Shown here in pieces: positions 10,991 to 22,400 of a DNA stretch of 64,000 bases (positions are counted from its first letter, which is position 1; every line of letters begins with the position of its first letter). The notes beneath the pieces are model-generated. The model was given only the letters and a program-made list of their open reading frames with translations, was not told the origin of the DNA and did not search any database. The translations under genes and the position numbers were made by a program. Source of the stretch: Mytilus edulis (Eukaryota; Mollusca; Bivalvia; Mytilida; Mytilidae); contig NC_092348.1 of NCBI RefSeq assembly GCF_963676685.1, positions 23,969,386 through 24,033,385 of the forward strand, written 5' to 3'.

Positions 10991-12102
10991 CAAGAATCCC
11001 ATTGAAAAAAACAACTAGGTACATGCAGACATTGTCTTTTGTTTGATAAGCCTGTCAGTTTTTCAGTTTATTTAAATATGCAAAAACTGGAATTATTTGT
11101 AGATCAGGACATAAACTTAAAACAAATCATTCTAATTCTAAAGAAAACCAATCACGTCACCTAATATTGTTGAGCTTTGTCTGAAAGTAAGAGTAGTTTA
11201 AGAATATTTGATAACAAAACAATTCCCAAGGGTACTTTTACATTATTATCTTTATTTGCAAAACAAACAAAAACCAATTTTGGTTATAGCAAATACATAG
11301 ACAAAACAAACATAATGAAAACTCGACAAAATTATAATAGATATGATAAAAACAGTTATTGGTCTCCTTTCCTCAGTTCTAATGACTCTTTAATAAAAGT
11401 AACAACTACTTTTACATCAATTGGTGTTGATGGATTTACTATAATCACAAGTTTATCAGTAAAATTAAGTGTATGAAAATTTACATATTTTTGTATAAAT
11501 ATATAATATTTTAGAAAGATTTCTCTTTTAACATGTTTAATTTTATTAATTTTACAGTTAAAGAAAATTGAAATTCATCGTCTAAAATATTACATATTTA
11601 AAAGCTTTAGCGCACTAACTTACTACCCAAGAGCACTGGTGAAATTGATATCCAAAGATAAAGGGATAATTGATTTATGTAGGGAAATTATAGAAAGGTT
11701 TGTGAAAATATGGAAAATCAATGAAATTAGCATTTGAAGATCAAAAGGAAACACCAAAATTGCTTAAATAGGTGATAACTGAATTTAAAAAAATCACTGA
11801 AATACAAAATGTAGGTGATATCCCCGAGGAACCAGTAATGACGCACCTAACGTTGTGTTTGTCTCTGCATTTAATCTACCATTTAAAAGAAAAAGAAACA
11901 CGGAATAGAATGAAAGATTGATCACTTGTTAATGTATTTCAATCATTAAACAGTTGATTTTTGAAACAGTAAAAGCAATAAAAAACATGTTTGCTAACAT
12001 TACAAACGGACTGTCAACTTATGATGGGTACCAGTAATGACGCACTATAAACAAACCAGTAAAAACCACTTGCAGTGTACCTGATGTTCGAAAAATTGCT
12101 TC
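10991..12102. other. No convincing gene
   Basis: A 99-codon plus-strand frame lies at 11177-11476 but has no ATG start, no splice support and AT-driven composition. The rest is AT-rich with nothing recognised. Confidence 0.4.
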
Positions 12103-13726
12103 AATCCGGATAATTTAAAGTTAACACTATTCAACAAATTTAATTTTAATAACAAATTTTGACATTTACAGTCACTTTTATGATCATGTTGATAGCAACA
12201 CAATTTTTTTCATTAATTTAATTGTAACCTATATTTTATTTCAAATTTTATATAAAATTGTTCAAAATTTATCAAAGTGACATATGTATTCCATATACTT
12301 GAAAATAAGAAGTAATTGCATTCATAAAACAACATTGACATTAAAACATTTATCAATGTATACTTCGTACAATGAATGAAAAAAATCGATAAACAATAGA
12401 AAATTATATAAGCGACGATCATTTGTTCTACAGTGATTCCCGCTTAAATGTAAAACCATGTCACATGACAGTCATATGATTTGAAAAACACAAACTGGGG
12501 CAGCATGTGCATACATACTTTTGCCGGCCAAAGTGGATTTAGGACTGATAATCATTCTGGGAAGGGTAAACTGTTTTTGACCTTAATAAAATGGCAGAAA
12601 TTGCATTATCTTTACTAATTCAAGCAATAATAACATTTCTGGACAGAGTTTGAGGCATCTATGTTGTAGTCATATGACCTTCACCATCATGTTATGAATA
12701 GTAATTATCGATGACGTCACATCTTTTGTTTAGAAATATAAAACCCAAAACTAAATTGGTGCGTCATTTCTGGTCCGCGTCAAAACAGGTACCAAGACGA
12801 TAATAAAAAAACAAAACGGACTTGTTTAAGTAGCACCCCTGACTGAAAAAATGCTCTTTTGGGAAACTTGACATACCATCTTGTAAAAATTTAAACAGCC
12901 TAAAAACGCAATCTCTTAAAGTTTCTTTGTTTTCTCCACAGTAACTTTCTGTAATTTCTTCAATAGCTTTCGCCCAAAACCAGTAACACGGTAAACCTTC
13001 TCCGACACAGTACTCAACGCTCGAATTTAAAAATGATTTCTTGTCTTGTGCATTTGTATCTAATATCTTTATGTTATGAAAAAGTCTATTGTTAATGAAT
13101 AAATCATTTTCAACTGAATAATCACTAAAGCACTGCCTAAAAATATTTTCAATATTTCTATTTTCCATAATCTTCGAACTTTTTAGTACTGGGGAATGAA
13201 ACTAGTGACTGCAACTCAAAATCAAACCCCCTCCGATGAAGGAGCACCTCATTTGACGAGTAATCCTAGGTGGTATATACGCAAGTTAAATCCTTTATGT
13301 ATCCCAACTCGTACCGTCTAATTATAGATATTTATTTATGATCGCAACTTGGAACTCGAGATACCGGTGCCATTGACGGAACTCAGAACTTTTAGCCACT
13401 CGATGCATTTGAAGGGGGACATATAGTTGGAACCCCCTCCCCCCTTTATCCTGGGTTGGGAACCCCCCCCCCCCCCCCCCAATTTTTTAAATGGCTGGAT
13501 CCGCCCCTGGGTGCTAGTATTGGCATGCATTTGTCTGACTATTGTTGTAGATTGAATGACGCTCATTAGATTTCTTAGAAAGGTCTAGGAACACCATGCA
13601 ATCATTGATGCATGTCTTAAAGAATTAATAGCCTCAAAATCAGAATTGAAAAACGACTGAATTATCTTCTACATGCTTACGTGATTTCTACAGTCGAAAT
13701 TTCCAAGATATCGCATATATACAACT
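12103..13726. repeat. Tandem segmental duplication, unit A (1.62 kb)
   Basis: Begins AATCCGGATAATTTAAAGTT and ends ATATACAACT, directly abutting unit B, which restarts with the same AATCCGGATAA. The units are nearly identical over their whole length apart from a poly-C tract and one insertion. Includes the MENRNIEN exon and a GCGGATCC-type repeat fragment near 13400-13515. Confidence 0.93.
12877..13168 (-). CDS. Short unrecognised protein exon, duplication copy A
   Basis: Starts ATG (MENRNIENIFRQCFSDYSVE) and runs 97 codons to LFKFLQD, followed by a good donor G|GTATGT at 12876. Read through, the frame continues to a stop at 12764 (134 aa). Contains several Cys and Trp (EYCVGEGLPCYWFWAKAIEE). 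I do not recognise the family and see no following exon. It differs from copy B by one residue (Ser versus Ala in SFLNSSVEY/SFLNASVEY). Confidence 0.5.
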
Positions 13727-14447
13727 AATCCGGATAATTTAAAGTTAACACTATTCAACAAATTTAATTTTAATAACAAATTTTGACATTTACAGTCACT
13801 TTTATGATCATGTTGATAGCAACACAATTTTTTTCATTAATTTAATTGTAACCTATATTTTATTTCAAATTTTATATAAAATTGTTCAAAATTTATCAAA
13901 GTGACATATGTATTCCATATACTTGAAAATAAGAAGTAATTGCATTCATAAAACAACATTGACATTAAAACATTTATCAATGTATACTTCGTACAATGAA
14001 TGAAAAAAATCGATAAACAATAGAAAATTATATAAGCGACGATCATTTGTTCTACAGTGATTCCCGCTTAAATGTAAAACCATGTCACATGACAGTCATA
14101 TGATTTGAAAAACACAAACTGGGGCAGCATGTGCATACATACTTTTGCCGGCCAAAGTGGATTTAGGACTGATAATCATTCTGGGAAGGGTAAACTGTTT
14201 TTGACCTTAATAAAATGGCAGAAATTGCATTATCTTTACTAATTCAAGCAATAATAACATTTCTGGACAGAGTTTGAGGCATCTATGTTGTAGTCATATG
14301 ACCTTCACCATCATGTTATAAATAGTAATTATCGATGACGTCACATCTTTTGTTTAGAAATATAAAACCCAAAACTAAATTGGTGCGTCATTTCTGGTCC
14401 GCGTCAAAACAGGTACCAAGACGATAATAAAAAAACAAAACGGACTT

Positions 14448-14796
14448 TTGTTTCAGAAAAAGGGAGAAGGTTTGGATCCATTAAAACGTTTAATCCCGCT
14501 GCAAATGTTTGCACCTGTCCTAAGTCAGGAATCTGATGTACAGTAGTTGTCGTTTGTTTATGTAATATATACGTGTTTCTCGTTTCTCGTTTTGTTTATA
14601 TAGATTAGACCGTTGGTTTTCCCGTTTGAATGGTTTTACACTAGTAATTTTGGGGCCCTTTATAGCTTGTTGTTCGGTGTGAGCTAAGGCTCCGTGTTGA
14701 AGGCCGTACTTTAACCTATAATGGTTTACTTTTTAAATTGTTATTTGTATGGAGAGTTGTCTCATTGGCACTCACACCACATCTTCCTATATCTAT
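14448..14796 (+). mobile_element. SINE-like mussel repeat inserted in duplication unit B
   Basis: Absent from unit A, where CGGACT is followed directly by TGTTTAAG. The insert contains TTAATCCCGCTGCAAATG, GTGTTGAAGGCCGTAC and the family tail GAGAGTTGTCTCATTGGCAC followed by CACCACATCTTCC. Unit A serves as an empty-site allele and defines the ends to within a few bases. Confidence 0.85.
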
Positions 14797-14850
14797 TGTT
14801 TAAGTAGCACCCCTGACTGAAAAAATGCTCTTTTGGGAAACTTGACATAC

Positions 14851-15142
14851 CATCTTGTAAAAATTTAAACAGCCTAAAAACGCAATCTCTTAAAGTTTCT
14901 TTGTTTTCTCCACAGTAACTTTCTGTAATTTCTTCAATAGCTTTCGCCCAAAACCAGTAACACGGTAAACCTTCTCCGACACAGTACTCAACGCTCGCAT
15001 TTAAAAATGATTTCTTGTCTTGTGCATTTGTATCTAATATCTTTATGTTATGAAAAAGTCTATTGTTAATGAATAAATCATTTTCAACTGAATAATCACT
15101 AAAGCACTGCCTAAAAATATTTTCAATATTTCTATTTTCCAT
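14851..15142 (-). CDS. Short unrecognised protein exon, duplication copy B
   Basis: Near-identical copy of the exon at 12877-13168, with the same ATG and the same donor GTATGT. The read-through frame ends at 14762 because a repeat was inserted at 14448-14796, just downstream in transcript sense. Function unknown. Confidence 0.5.
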
Positions 15143-16025
15143 AATCTTCGAACTTTTTAGTACTGGGGAATGAAACTAGTGACTGCAACTCAAAATCAAA
15201 CCCCCTCCGATGAAGGAGCACCTCATTTGACGAGTAATCCTAGGTGGTATATATACGCAAGTTAAATCCTTTATGTATCCCAACTCGTACCGTCTAATTA
15301 TAGATATTTATTTATGATCGCAACTTGGAACTCGAGATACCGGTGCCATTGACGGAACTCAGAACTTTTAGCCACTCGATGCATTTGAAGGGGGACATAT
15401 AGTTGGAACCCCCTCCCCCCTTTATCCTGGGTTGGGAACCCCCCCCCCCAATTTTTTAAATGGCTGGATCCGCCCCTGGGTGCTAGTATTGGCATGCATT
15501 TGTCTGACTATTGTTGTAGATTGAATGACGCTCATTAGATTTCTTAGAAAGGTCTAGGAACACCATGCAATCATTGATGCATGTCTTAAAGAATTAATAG
15601 CCTCAAAATCAGAATTGAAAAACGACTGAATTATCTTCTACATGCTTACGTGATTTCTACAGTCGAAATTTCCAAGATATCGCATATATACAACTAAGAA
15701 TTATTGGGCGCACTACATAAACCGACATATCGCGGAACAACGAAAATGACAAATTAAAGAACAATGGCATTAAAACTGAGTAAATGCTGATTTTTTTAAA
15801 TTTCAAAATGAAACTTATTCATTCAGAAGATGTCGCTTTGGAAAACCGTTTAAAAAAGTTGACTGTTTTGGATTGTTATCTGAATCATTATAACAATATT
15901 TTTTTTCACGTATCGAAGGTAATATGCTGTTAACGTTAATTCAAGATCATTCAAAGCCAAAGGCCCTCATCCTCCCCAAAAAAATTAGCACTGCCTCCCT
16001 ACCCAAATGTTTAATAAAGCCTCCA

Positions 16026-16190
16026 GTGGCGGATCCAGAAATTTTCATAATTTTCATAAGCCCACTGACTGACCTAAGAGGGGGCTCGCTGCAGTCACGC
16101 TTCAGTGATTCCCTATATAAGCAACCAAATTTTTTTCCAAAAAGGGGGGGCCCGGGCCCCCTGCCCCCCCTAACTTAAATTAGTCTATGT
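16026..16190 (+). repeat. GCGGATCCAG dispersed element, copy upstream of RGS22
   Basis: Begins AGTGGCGGATCCAGAAATTT and ends in GGGCCCCCTGCCCCCC. Same family as 16622-16764. Followed at 16233-16320 by a reverse-orientation SINE-like tail (GATTGCCAATGAGACAACTG). Confidence 0.65.
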
Positions 16191-16232
16191 AAAATAATTT
16201 TCCAAAATAAAATTATTTTACCTATAAAAAAG

Positions 16233-16320
16233 AAGGTGTGGTATGATTGCCAATGAGACAACTGTAGGTCATCGTACGGCTTTCAACAATAAGCAAAGCC
16301 CATACCGCATAGTCAGCTTT
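16233..16320 (-). repeat. SINE-like repeat fragment, reverse orientation
   Basis: GGTATGATTGCCAATGAGAC, ACAACTGTAGGTCATCGTAC and GCATAGTCAGCTTTTAACTA match the mussel repeat tail in reverse. Confidence 0.7.
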
Positions 16321-16480
16321 TAACTAACTTAATGATACTAACCGATATCTACCTCAATTAATCCTTATGGTTTATGTGACGTTTCTTATTAGGGTAACGT
16401 CACAGTGTTTGAATGGCCGCCTAACAACAACGTCAACAAGAAGGCTTCATCGGGGGAGAGGGTCGGACGCGTTATACAGC

Positions 16481-16499
16481 ATGGGGATTCTAGAAAACA
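16481..16499 (+). CDS. RGS22: RGS22 copy 1, coding exon 1
   Basis: Six codons plus one base (MGILEN, phase 1), followed by the donor GTAAGT. The frame is open upstream to an ATG at 16367, so a longer N-terminus is possible. I prefer 16481 because the paralogue has its ATG at the same distance (19 nt) from the donor and has an in-frame stop upstream. Confidence 0.75.
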
Positions 16500-19400
16500 G
16501 TAAGTATTATGTAGCAAATAATTCAAGTATTCATTATCTATCACATGTTATTATATATTATGTACAATATATTATATCAAACAATGTATACGTACCTAGA
16601 ACAAGTCTAAATTCTGTGTGACAGTGGCGGATCCAGGGGGTTGGGCGGCGGTTAGACCCTCCTGTTTGGACGATCAATGCGTTTGAATGGGAACATATAG
16701 TTGGAACCCCCATTTACTCTGGTTGGGAACCCCCTTTTAAAATAGCTGGATCCGCCCCTGTGTGAAGACTGTGAAGTCCTACAGTTTACTGAATTTTGAT
16801 ATAAGTTGAACTTTGGGTAAACATAGTTTTAAATCATGTAAAAAGCTCATTCATTATACTGTAAGCTTTGACATTTTTCAATAGAACTTTAAACTTACTG
16901 TTTTTTTTTTTTAAATTTACATTATCTTGGATCATCTTGGTGAGCTAAATCTGGTCTTGTCTCAAAATAAATCTTAGAGTTCGTCGTATGTAATGGTGCT
17001 TTTCAGTCGTTGTGGCTTATGTTATCTAAATATTTTGGTAGGGGTTTAGTGCATTTGTTATTGGATTACTGTCACACTGGCATGTGTGCTTAAACTTTTT
17101 TAAGGGCTCCAACCCGTATAGATGTATTACTTACCTTATCCTAACCAATACCTAACGATAGCCTAACCCTTATATTTCGTTTTCAGGCGATATATCGGAA
17201 GACGATTTTGTGGTCCTGCTAGAAGACCGTGCATTTGTGGATTATTTCAACATATATTTAAGTCTACCGGTATGTATTGAATGCAATGAAAAGAAATTAT
17301 TCAACTAAGTAAATTATAAACATAGGATATGATGCATAAATTCATTACACATAATATCTGCATGCACTTACCAAACTGATGCAATGAATAATGTATAGCA
17401 TACGTACATCCTGATCGTCGGATAGAACTCGATCTTATATAAAGTTCTGTCAAATTGTGATTTTGGTCTATCTTTTCTGTTCATTATTTGGCTTTCTGTG
17501 TTGAAAAAAGACAAACAACTGTTAGAACATAGTTAAACAAACTTTTGAATGTGATTGTATGAATTTATAAGTATAGATTAAAATACTGTGTCGGTATTAA
17601 ACGCATATTTATCGTCGATTTTTTCACGGAAACGAGACGGGGACAGGAGAAAGGATATGCCATATGGTGTTTTAATTTAAGATAAAACCAAAAAGTATGT
17701 CAACGAGCTTTTTATTCATAATGATGTAATTTTTGTATTTTTTTTTTGGTTTTATTTGTTAAAGATAACTCTCAATCATACATCAGTCAAGTTTCCTTCA
17801 AATTTCGCAAATATAACAAATATGACGTGCGATACAAGAAATCAAATTATCTGAAATTCTGTTGCAGATATTTGGACAACATGTGATCTACAATTTCATT
17901 GAAAGAGCGTTCTCTTATGAACCACCAATTAGAAAGAAGAAAAATGTAAGTACGTACTACTAGATAGAAGAATAAAGTCATGTTTTGATTTAAAGACATT
18001 TGATAAAGAAAAATCTTCCATTTATCTAAATTTTAGTTGTTTCCAGAAAAAAATAACATCACATTCAAACAAAAACAATTATATTGTAACCTATAAAATG
18101 AAATAAAAAATGTATATACAGTTTTGCAAAGAAAACCTTCAAGTAAAATTTTCTCTCAATATCATAAAAAAGAACACAAAAACCAAACTTAAAGCTTGCA
18201 TTAATTTATGGTACTGCTAAGCAATCATACCTTTTTGGGATGATTGAAATTGTATCATCATCGAACCTTCAATAAAAATGTATAAAAGGAGAAAAATAAA
18301 ATATTTCAAGGCAAACTGATAATTCAGTCATTATATCACGTGTACTTTCAGCTTGTGGACCGGAGAGAAGTAGTACATTGGTTGTACACAAAGAGATACC
18401 CAGGCTTTTCCAAATCGACCTTATGTACAGAGTATATGTTAAGCAGTAGAATTCGTGATGTTAACTTAAATCTACCAGGTAAAAGTAAGTACGTGTTTTA
18501 TCCAAATCTTTGATACTTTCATTTTTTTTATTCATAAATATTTAAATTGGGAATGTACCAAGAGAGACAACAAACAGACAAAATTAAGAGTAAACAAAAC
18601 AACAGCAGACGGCCACCAATAGATCTTCAACACAGCGCGAAAATACCGCTTCCGGAGGTGGACTTCGATTCGAGTCCAGGGTCACCCCTTAACAAAATTG
18701 TGTACAATTTCAGTGAAAATGGACGTTATACAAAACTCCAAAACATATGAATTAACTAAAATTCAAAATAATACAAGACTAACAAAGGCCAGCTAGAGGC
18801 TCCTGACTTGGGACAGGCGCAAAAACGCGGAGGGGATAAACGTGACATGTTTGCAATTCAATGCCGGAGTCAGTTTCATATTTATAAAAAGTTCTAGAAC
18901 TCTAGCACTGCCCCTTCAGGAGGAATTTATATATACACGAAGCACCCCCCGCTCCCCACTTGATAATTTATTAAATCCCGTTTGGACGATTGATATTGTA
19001 ATTTTATTTGTAATACCATCTCATTTTGTTTGTAGATGTCGACGAGGCTGATGATCAGGCTACACTTACCAGAAACATTTTAGGAAATGCAGTCGGGTTG
19101 CAGTTATTTCGAGAATCCCTAATCGGCACTCCGGGTGAAAAATGCTATCGATGCTGGCTTGACCTCGAAAGACATCGGCGCATGCCTCCCGGGGAACAAC
19201 GCCAAAGACTGATGCTATACATAAGGAATATTTACTTGGCAGATGGCGCTATACATGAACTTAAGACTGCTGGAAGACACGCTGCGTTTGAAGGTTATAC
19301 ACTTTTTCGTATCTTTTTGATCTCATGCTTGATTTATAATTAAAGGCGTATATTATGATGGATGATTTTCAGAAGCAATTTTTACCAAAAACTCTAGTAA

Positions 19401-22400
19401 ATTGAAGGGTAACAAAAAGTACACATAACAATCGATACTGGCCTGAGGGTCAATTTATGGCTATAGAAAAATTGCTTACTCTCCAAAGAATACAATTTTA
19501 TTTATAGTTTTTTTAGCGGTATAAATGGAATAAAATCTCTTTGTTCTTATTTCAGGAAAACTAAATTTTGAACTTATCCCGGAAACAGAAATACAGAATC
19601 AGCTTATTGAAGATTTTGGAAGCGGAAATGTTATCTATCGTAAAAATTCAGACGATGCCTTCCAACAACTTCAACGTTTGATATTAGCAGCACTGAGAAT
19701 GTATTGGGTGCCAAGATACCTACTGAATCTTCTTAAGACTGTACCAAAGCAATATCTGGCCGTTTTAAAGCGAGGAACTCCGTATGATCAACGCGCACTA
19801 CAGGAACAGCGGCAGATGACTTGTAATTTAATGTTTCCAAAAATATATCACCCGGATTCATCACCGACGAAATTAATCGAGTCGAACATCGACGGTGAAA
19901 TGAAGGATATACGGATAAAACCTGTTTCAGCAAGATCCGACAAACCTAGGACACAATATACTGGTTCCAGTCCTTTAGACAGGATGTCATTAGAGTCCTG
20001 TAGTATACCAGATGGTGGAGAAGATGTTAAAATTAGTGATTTTCTTTCAATAGCTGGAGGTATTATAATTGCTTTGAACTTGAAATGTTTTCAGATATTT
20101 CTTTCAATAGCTAGAGGTATTATGCTAACTTTGATTGGAAATGTTTTCAGAGTTCCTTTTATTCACTGAGAGTCAGTATAATATACCCATCAAGGCCTCA
20201 AGTTTTTGCTGTCCAATCTCTTAATCACGAACCTACCAGATGAGGGTCATTCCAGAAACATGTTATGCGCACACTGCAATTATATCAACCAGTACTTGTG
20301 AACATGCTAAGCCATGCGAGTAAATTTGACTTTAGACGGGTTTTAATGTTCTATTTAGGAAATTCGAGAACTTATCCTAAAAATGTGTAAACTTATCCCT
20401 AAATCACGAGCGTTCCTGTTTAAATTTAGTGTCCAGTGGCGAATATTTCAGGGATGTTTAAGACGATGTTGACCTTTATATCATTAGCTTTATAGTTTCT
20501 TTTGTTACATATTTAGATATCGGACTCGGACTTCTTTTAAACTTACTGTGCGTATCGCTGTATTTTTGTTTATTCTACATTGGCTAGAGGTATATTGGAG
20601 GGCTGAGATTTGACATAACATGTTTAACCCCGCAGCATTTTACGCCTGTCCCACATGTCTAGAGCCTCTGGCTTTTAATTTTAGTTCATTTATATGGTGT
20701 GTTCTTTAGTGTGGCGTCAATATTCATTACAACAATACACATTTTTGTTTAGGGGCCAGCTAAAGCCCGCCTCCGGTCGTGGGATTTTCTCGCTGTGTTG
20801 AAAACACATAGATGGAATTCGGCTGTTTTCTGTTGTATCTTTCACATATTGGACGTCATACTTAACTCCGAAATATACACAAGAAACTAAAATTTAAAAA
20901 TCATACAAGACTATCAAAGGCCAGCGGCTCCTGACTTTGGACAGGCGCAAAAATGTGGCGGGGTTAAACATGTTTTTTTTAGATCTCAAACCTCCCCCTA
21001 TACCTCTAGCCAATGTAGTAATAACAAACACACAAAAAGGCCGATACAAGGACAAGGAAGGTATTAAGTAGGATCACAAAAGGATTCCGTACTCTAGATA
21101 TGAATAATCACTATGATAACTTTTCTTGTGAAAGAAACCACCTTTTGATATTATAAGGTGTTTGGTAGATTCTTCAATTCCTAATAATTTTTCCGATGTT
21201 TAGGTCTTTCCACTTTTCCGTGGAAAGACCTATTGGTTTTCTTCTGATTATTATTTTTTTTTTCTTCCGCCTAATTTTTTCCTTCGCTGTGTTTTTGTTT
21301 CGCAGTATGTTGGGCCATAAAAAAAGAATAGGTTTGTTGTCCCAAACGCTACCTACCCAGAAAAAAGCTGCCTACTCAAATTCTTTTATTGTCCTGATTT
21401 GAAGAAGTTTTTTTTTAATACGACAGGCATGAAGACTAATAAACACACGATACTTCAATTTCTCTTCTTGAAAAAAAAAGAAAATGCCTACCTACCTACC
21501 CACTATCTCAACCTTTGGGTAGGGTTTGGGCAAACCAAATTTTTTTTAATTGTGGCCTGGCTTAGATATTTGGAATATAATATGTTATCGAACAGTTTAT
21601 ACGCTTTTTTTTAATATGGTTTCTTATATGGTTGCGAAGCCATAGGAATCACAAGAAAAACAGTGTTTGGGGATATCTCCTCCCCGAACACTGTTTTTCT
21701 TGTGATTCCTAAGGCTTCGCAACCGTATAAGAAACCAACAAATTTATTTTTCCAAATTGCTCGATACATATCGTCAGGATGTTCTGTTTTATTTTAACCG
21801 AAGCCGTATAGAGATTCCATATGAGAGTTTTCCCCCTTTTATGTTTGATATAAGTAATATGCATTTCTAACTGGTAAACCATAAGTGATAGAGACCTAGG
21901 GTCTTTTGATTTGTGATCCTTGGTCCAAAAAAATGAAAATTAGGTCAAGATCAAAGGTCAAGGTCATATTCTAAATTTTGATTTTGGCTTATTTTTACTC
22001 ATTTCCAGAAACCATATAAGATATCAACAAATTATTTTTCCTAAATTGTTAGTTGCGACATGTTGTAACACGTACATTTTAGTCGAAAGGGTACGTAAAC
22101 ATTTGATGCAAGATTTTCTCCCTTTTATATCTAATATCAGTTGTATGGTAATATAACTCATTAACAATATAAAGTAGAGACCTAGAGTCTTGATTTGAGG
22201 TCCTTGGTTTATGACATTGAAATTGAGCCCAAGGTCATGTGTTAAATTAACGTTCTTGATTTTGACCTTTGCTTTTACCTCATATGTATTCACGATAAAG
22301 GTATAACACTGTTTGCATTAGGTTGCAAGCAATGTGACCTTGAAAAAACTAACCGGAAGTAGCTATGTTTTGTAATAAATACTTGTAAAAGTATGTAAAA

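Larger units (their letters stand above)
13727..15695. repeat. Tandem segmental duplication, unit B (1.97 kb)
   Basis: Second unit, same order and orientation as unit A. It is longer by one insertion at 14448-14796 and shorter in the poly-C tract. Very high identity implies a recent event. Confidence 0.93.

Noticed and set aside
11177-11476. 99-codon plus-strand open frame
   Set aside because: No ATG, no splice sites, no recognisable motif. Composition follows the AT-rich background.
12704-12730. CRE-like TGACGTCA near the duplicated exon
   Set aside because: Located downstream of the minus-strand exon rather than upstream, and a single 8-mer is weak evidence in a 64-kb window.
16367-16480. 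Longer N-terminus of RGS22 from the ATG at 16367
   Set aside because: In frame, but the paralogue starts at the position equivalent to 16481 and has an upstream in-frame stop. An AG at about 16388 may also be an acceptor, so the extension is unsupported.
18547-18750. 67-codon plus-strand frame in RGS22 intron 4
   Set aside because: Falls wholly in a reverse-orientation copy of the reverse-transcriptase element tail.
19733-19933. Minus-strand frame opposite RGS22 exon 6
   Set aside because: Antisense shadow of a confirmed coding exon. The same applies to the minus-strand frames at 22996-23616 and 53197-53577.
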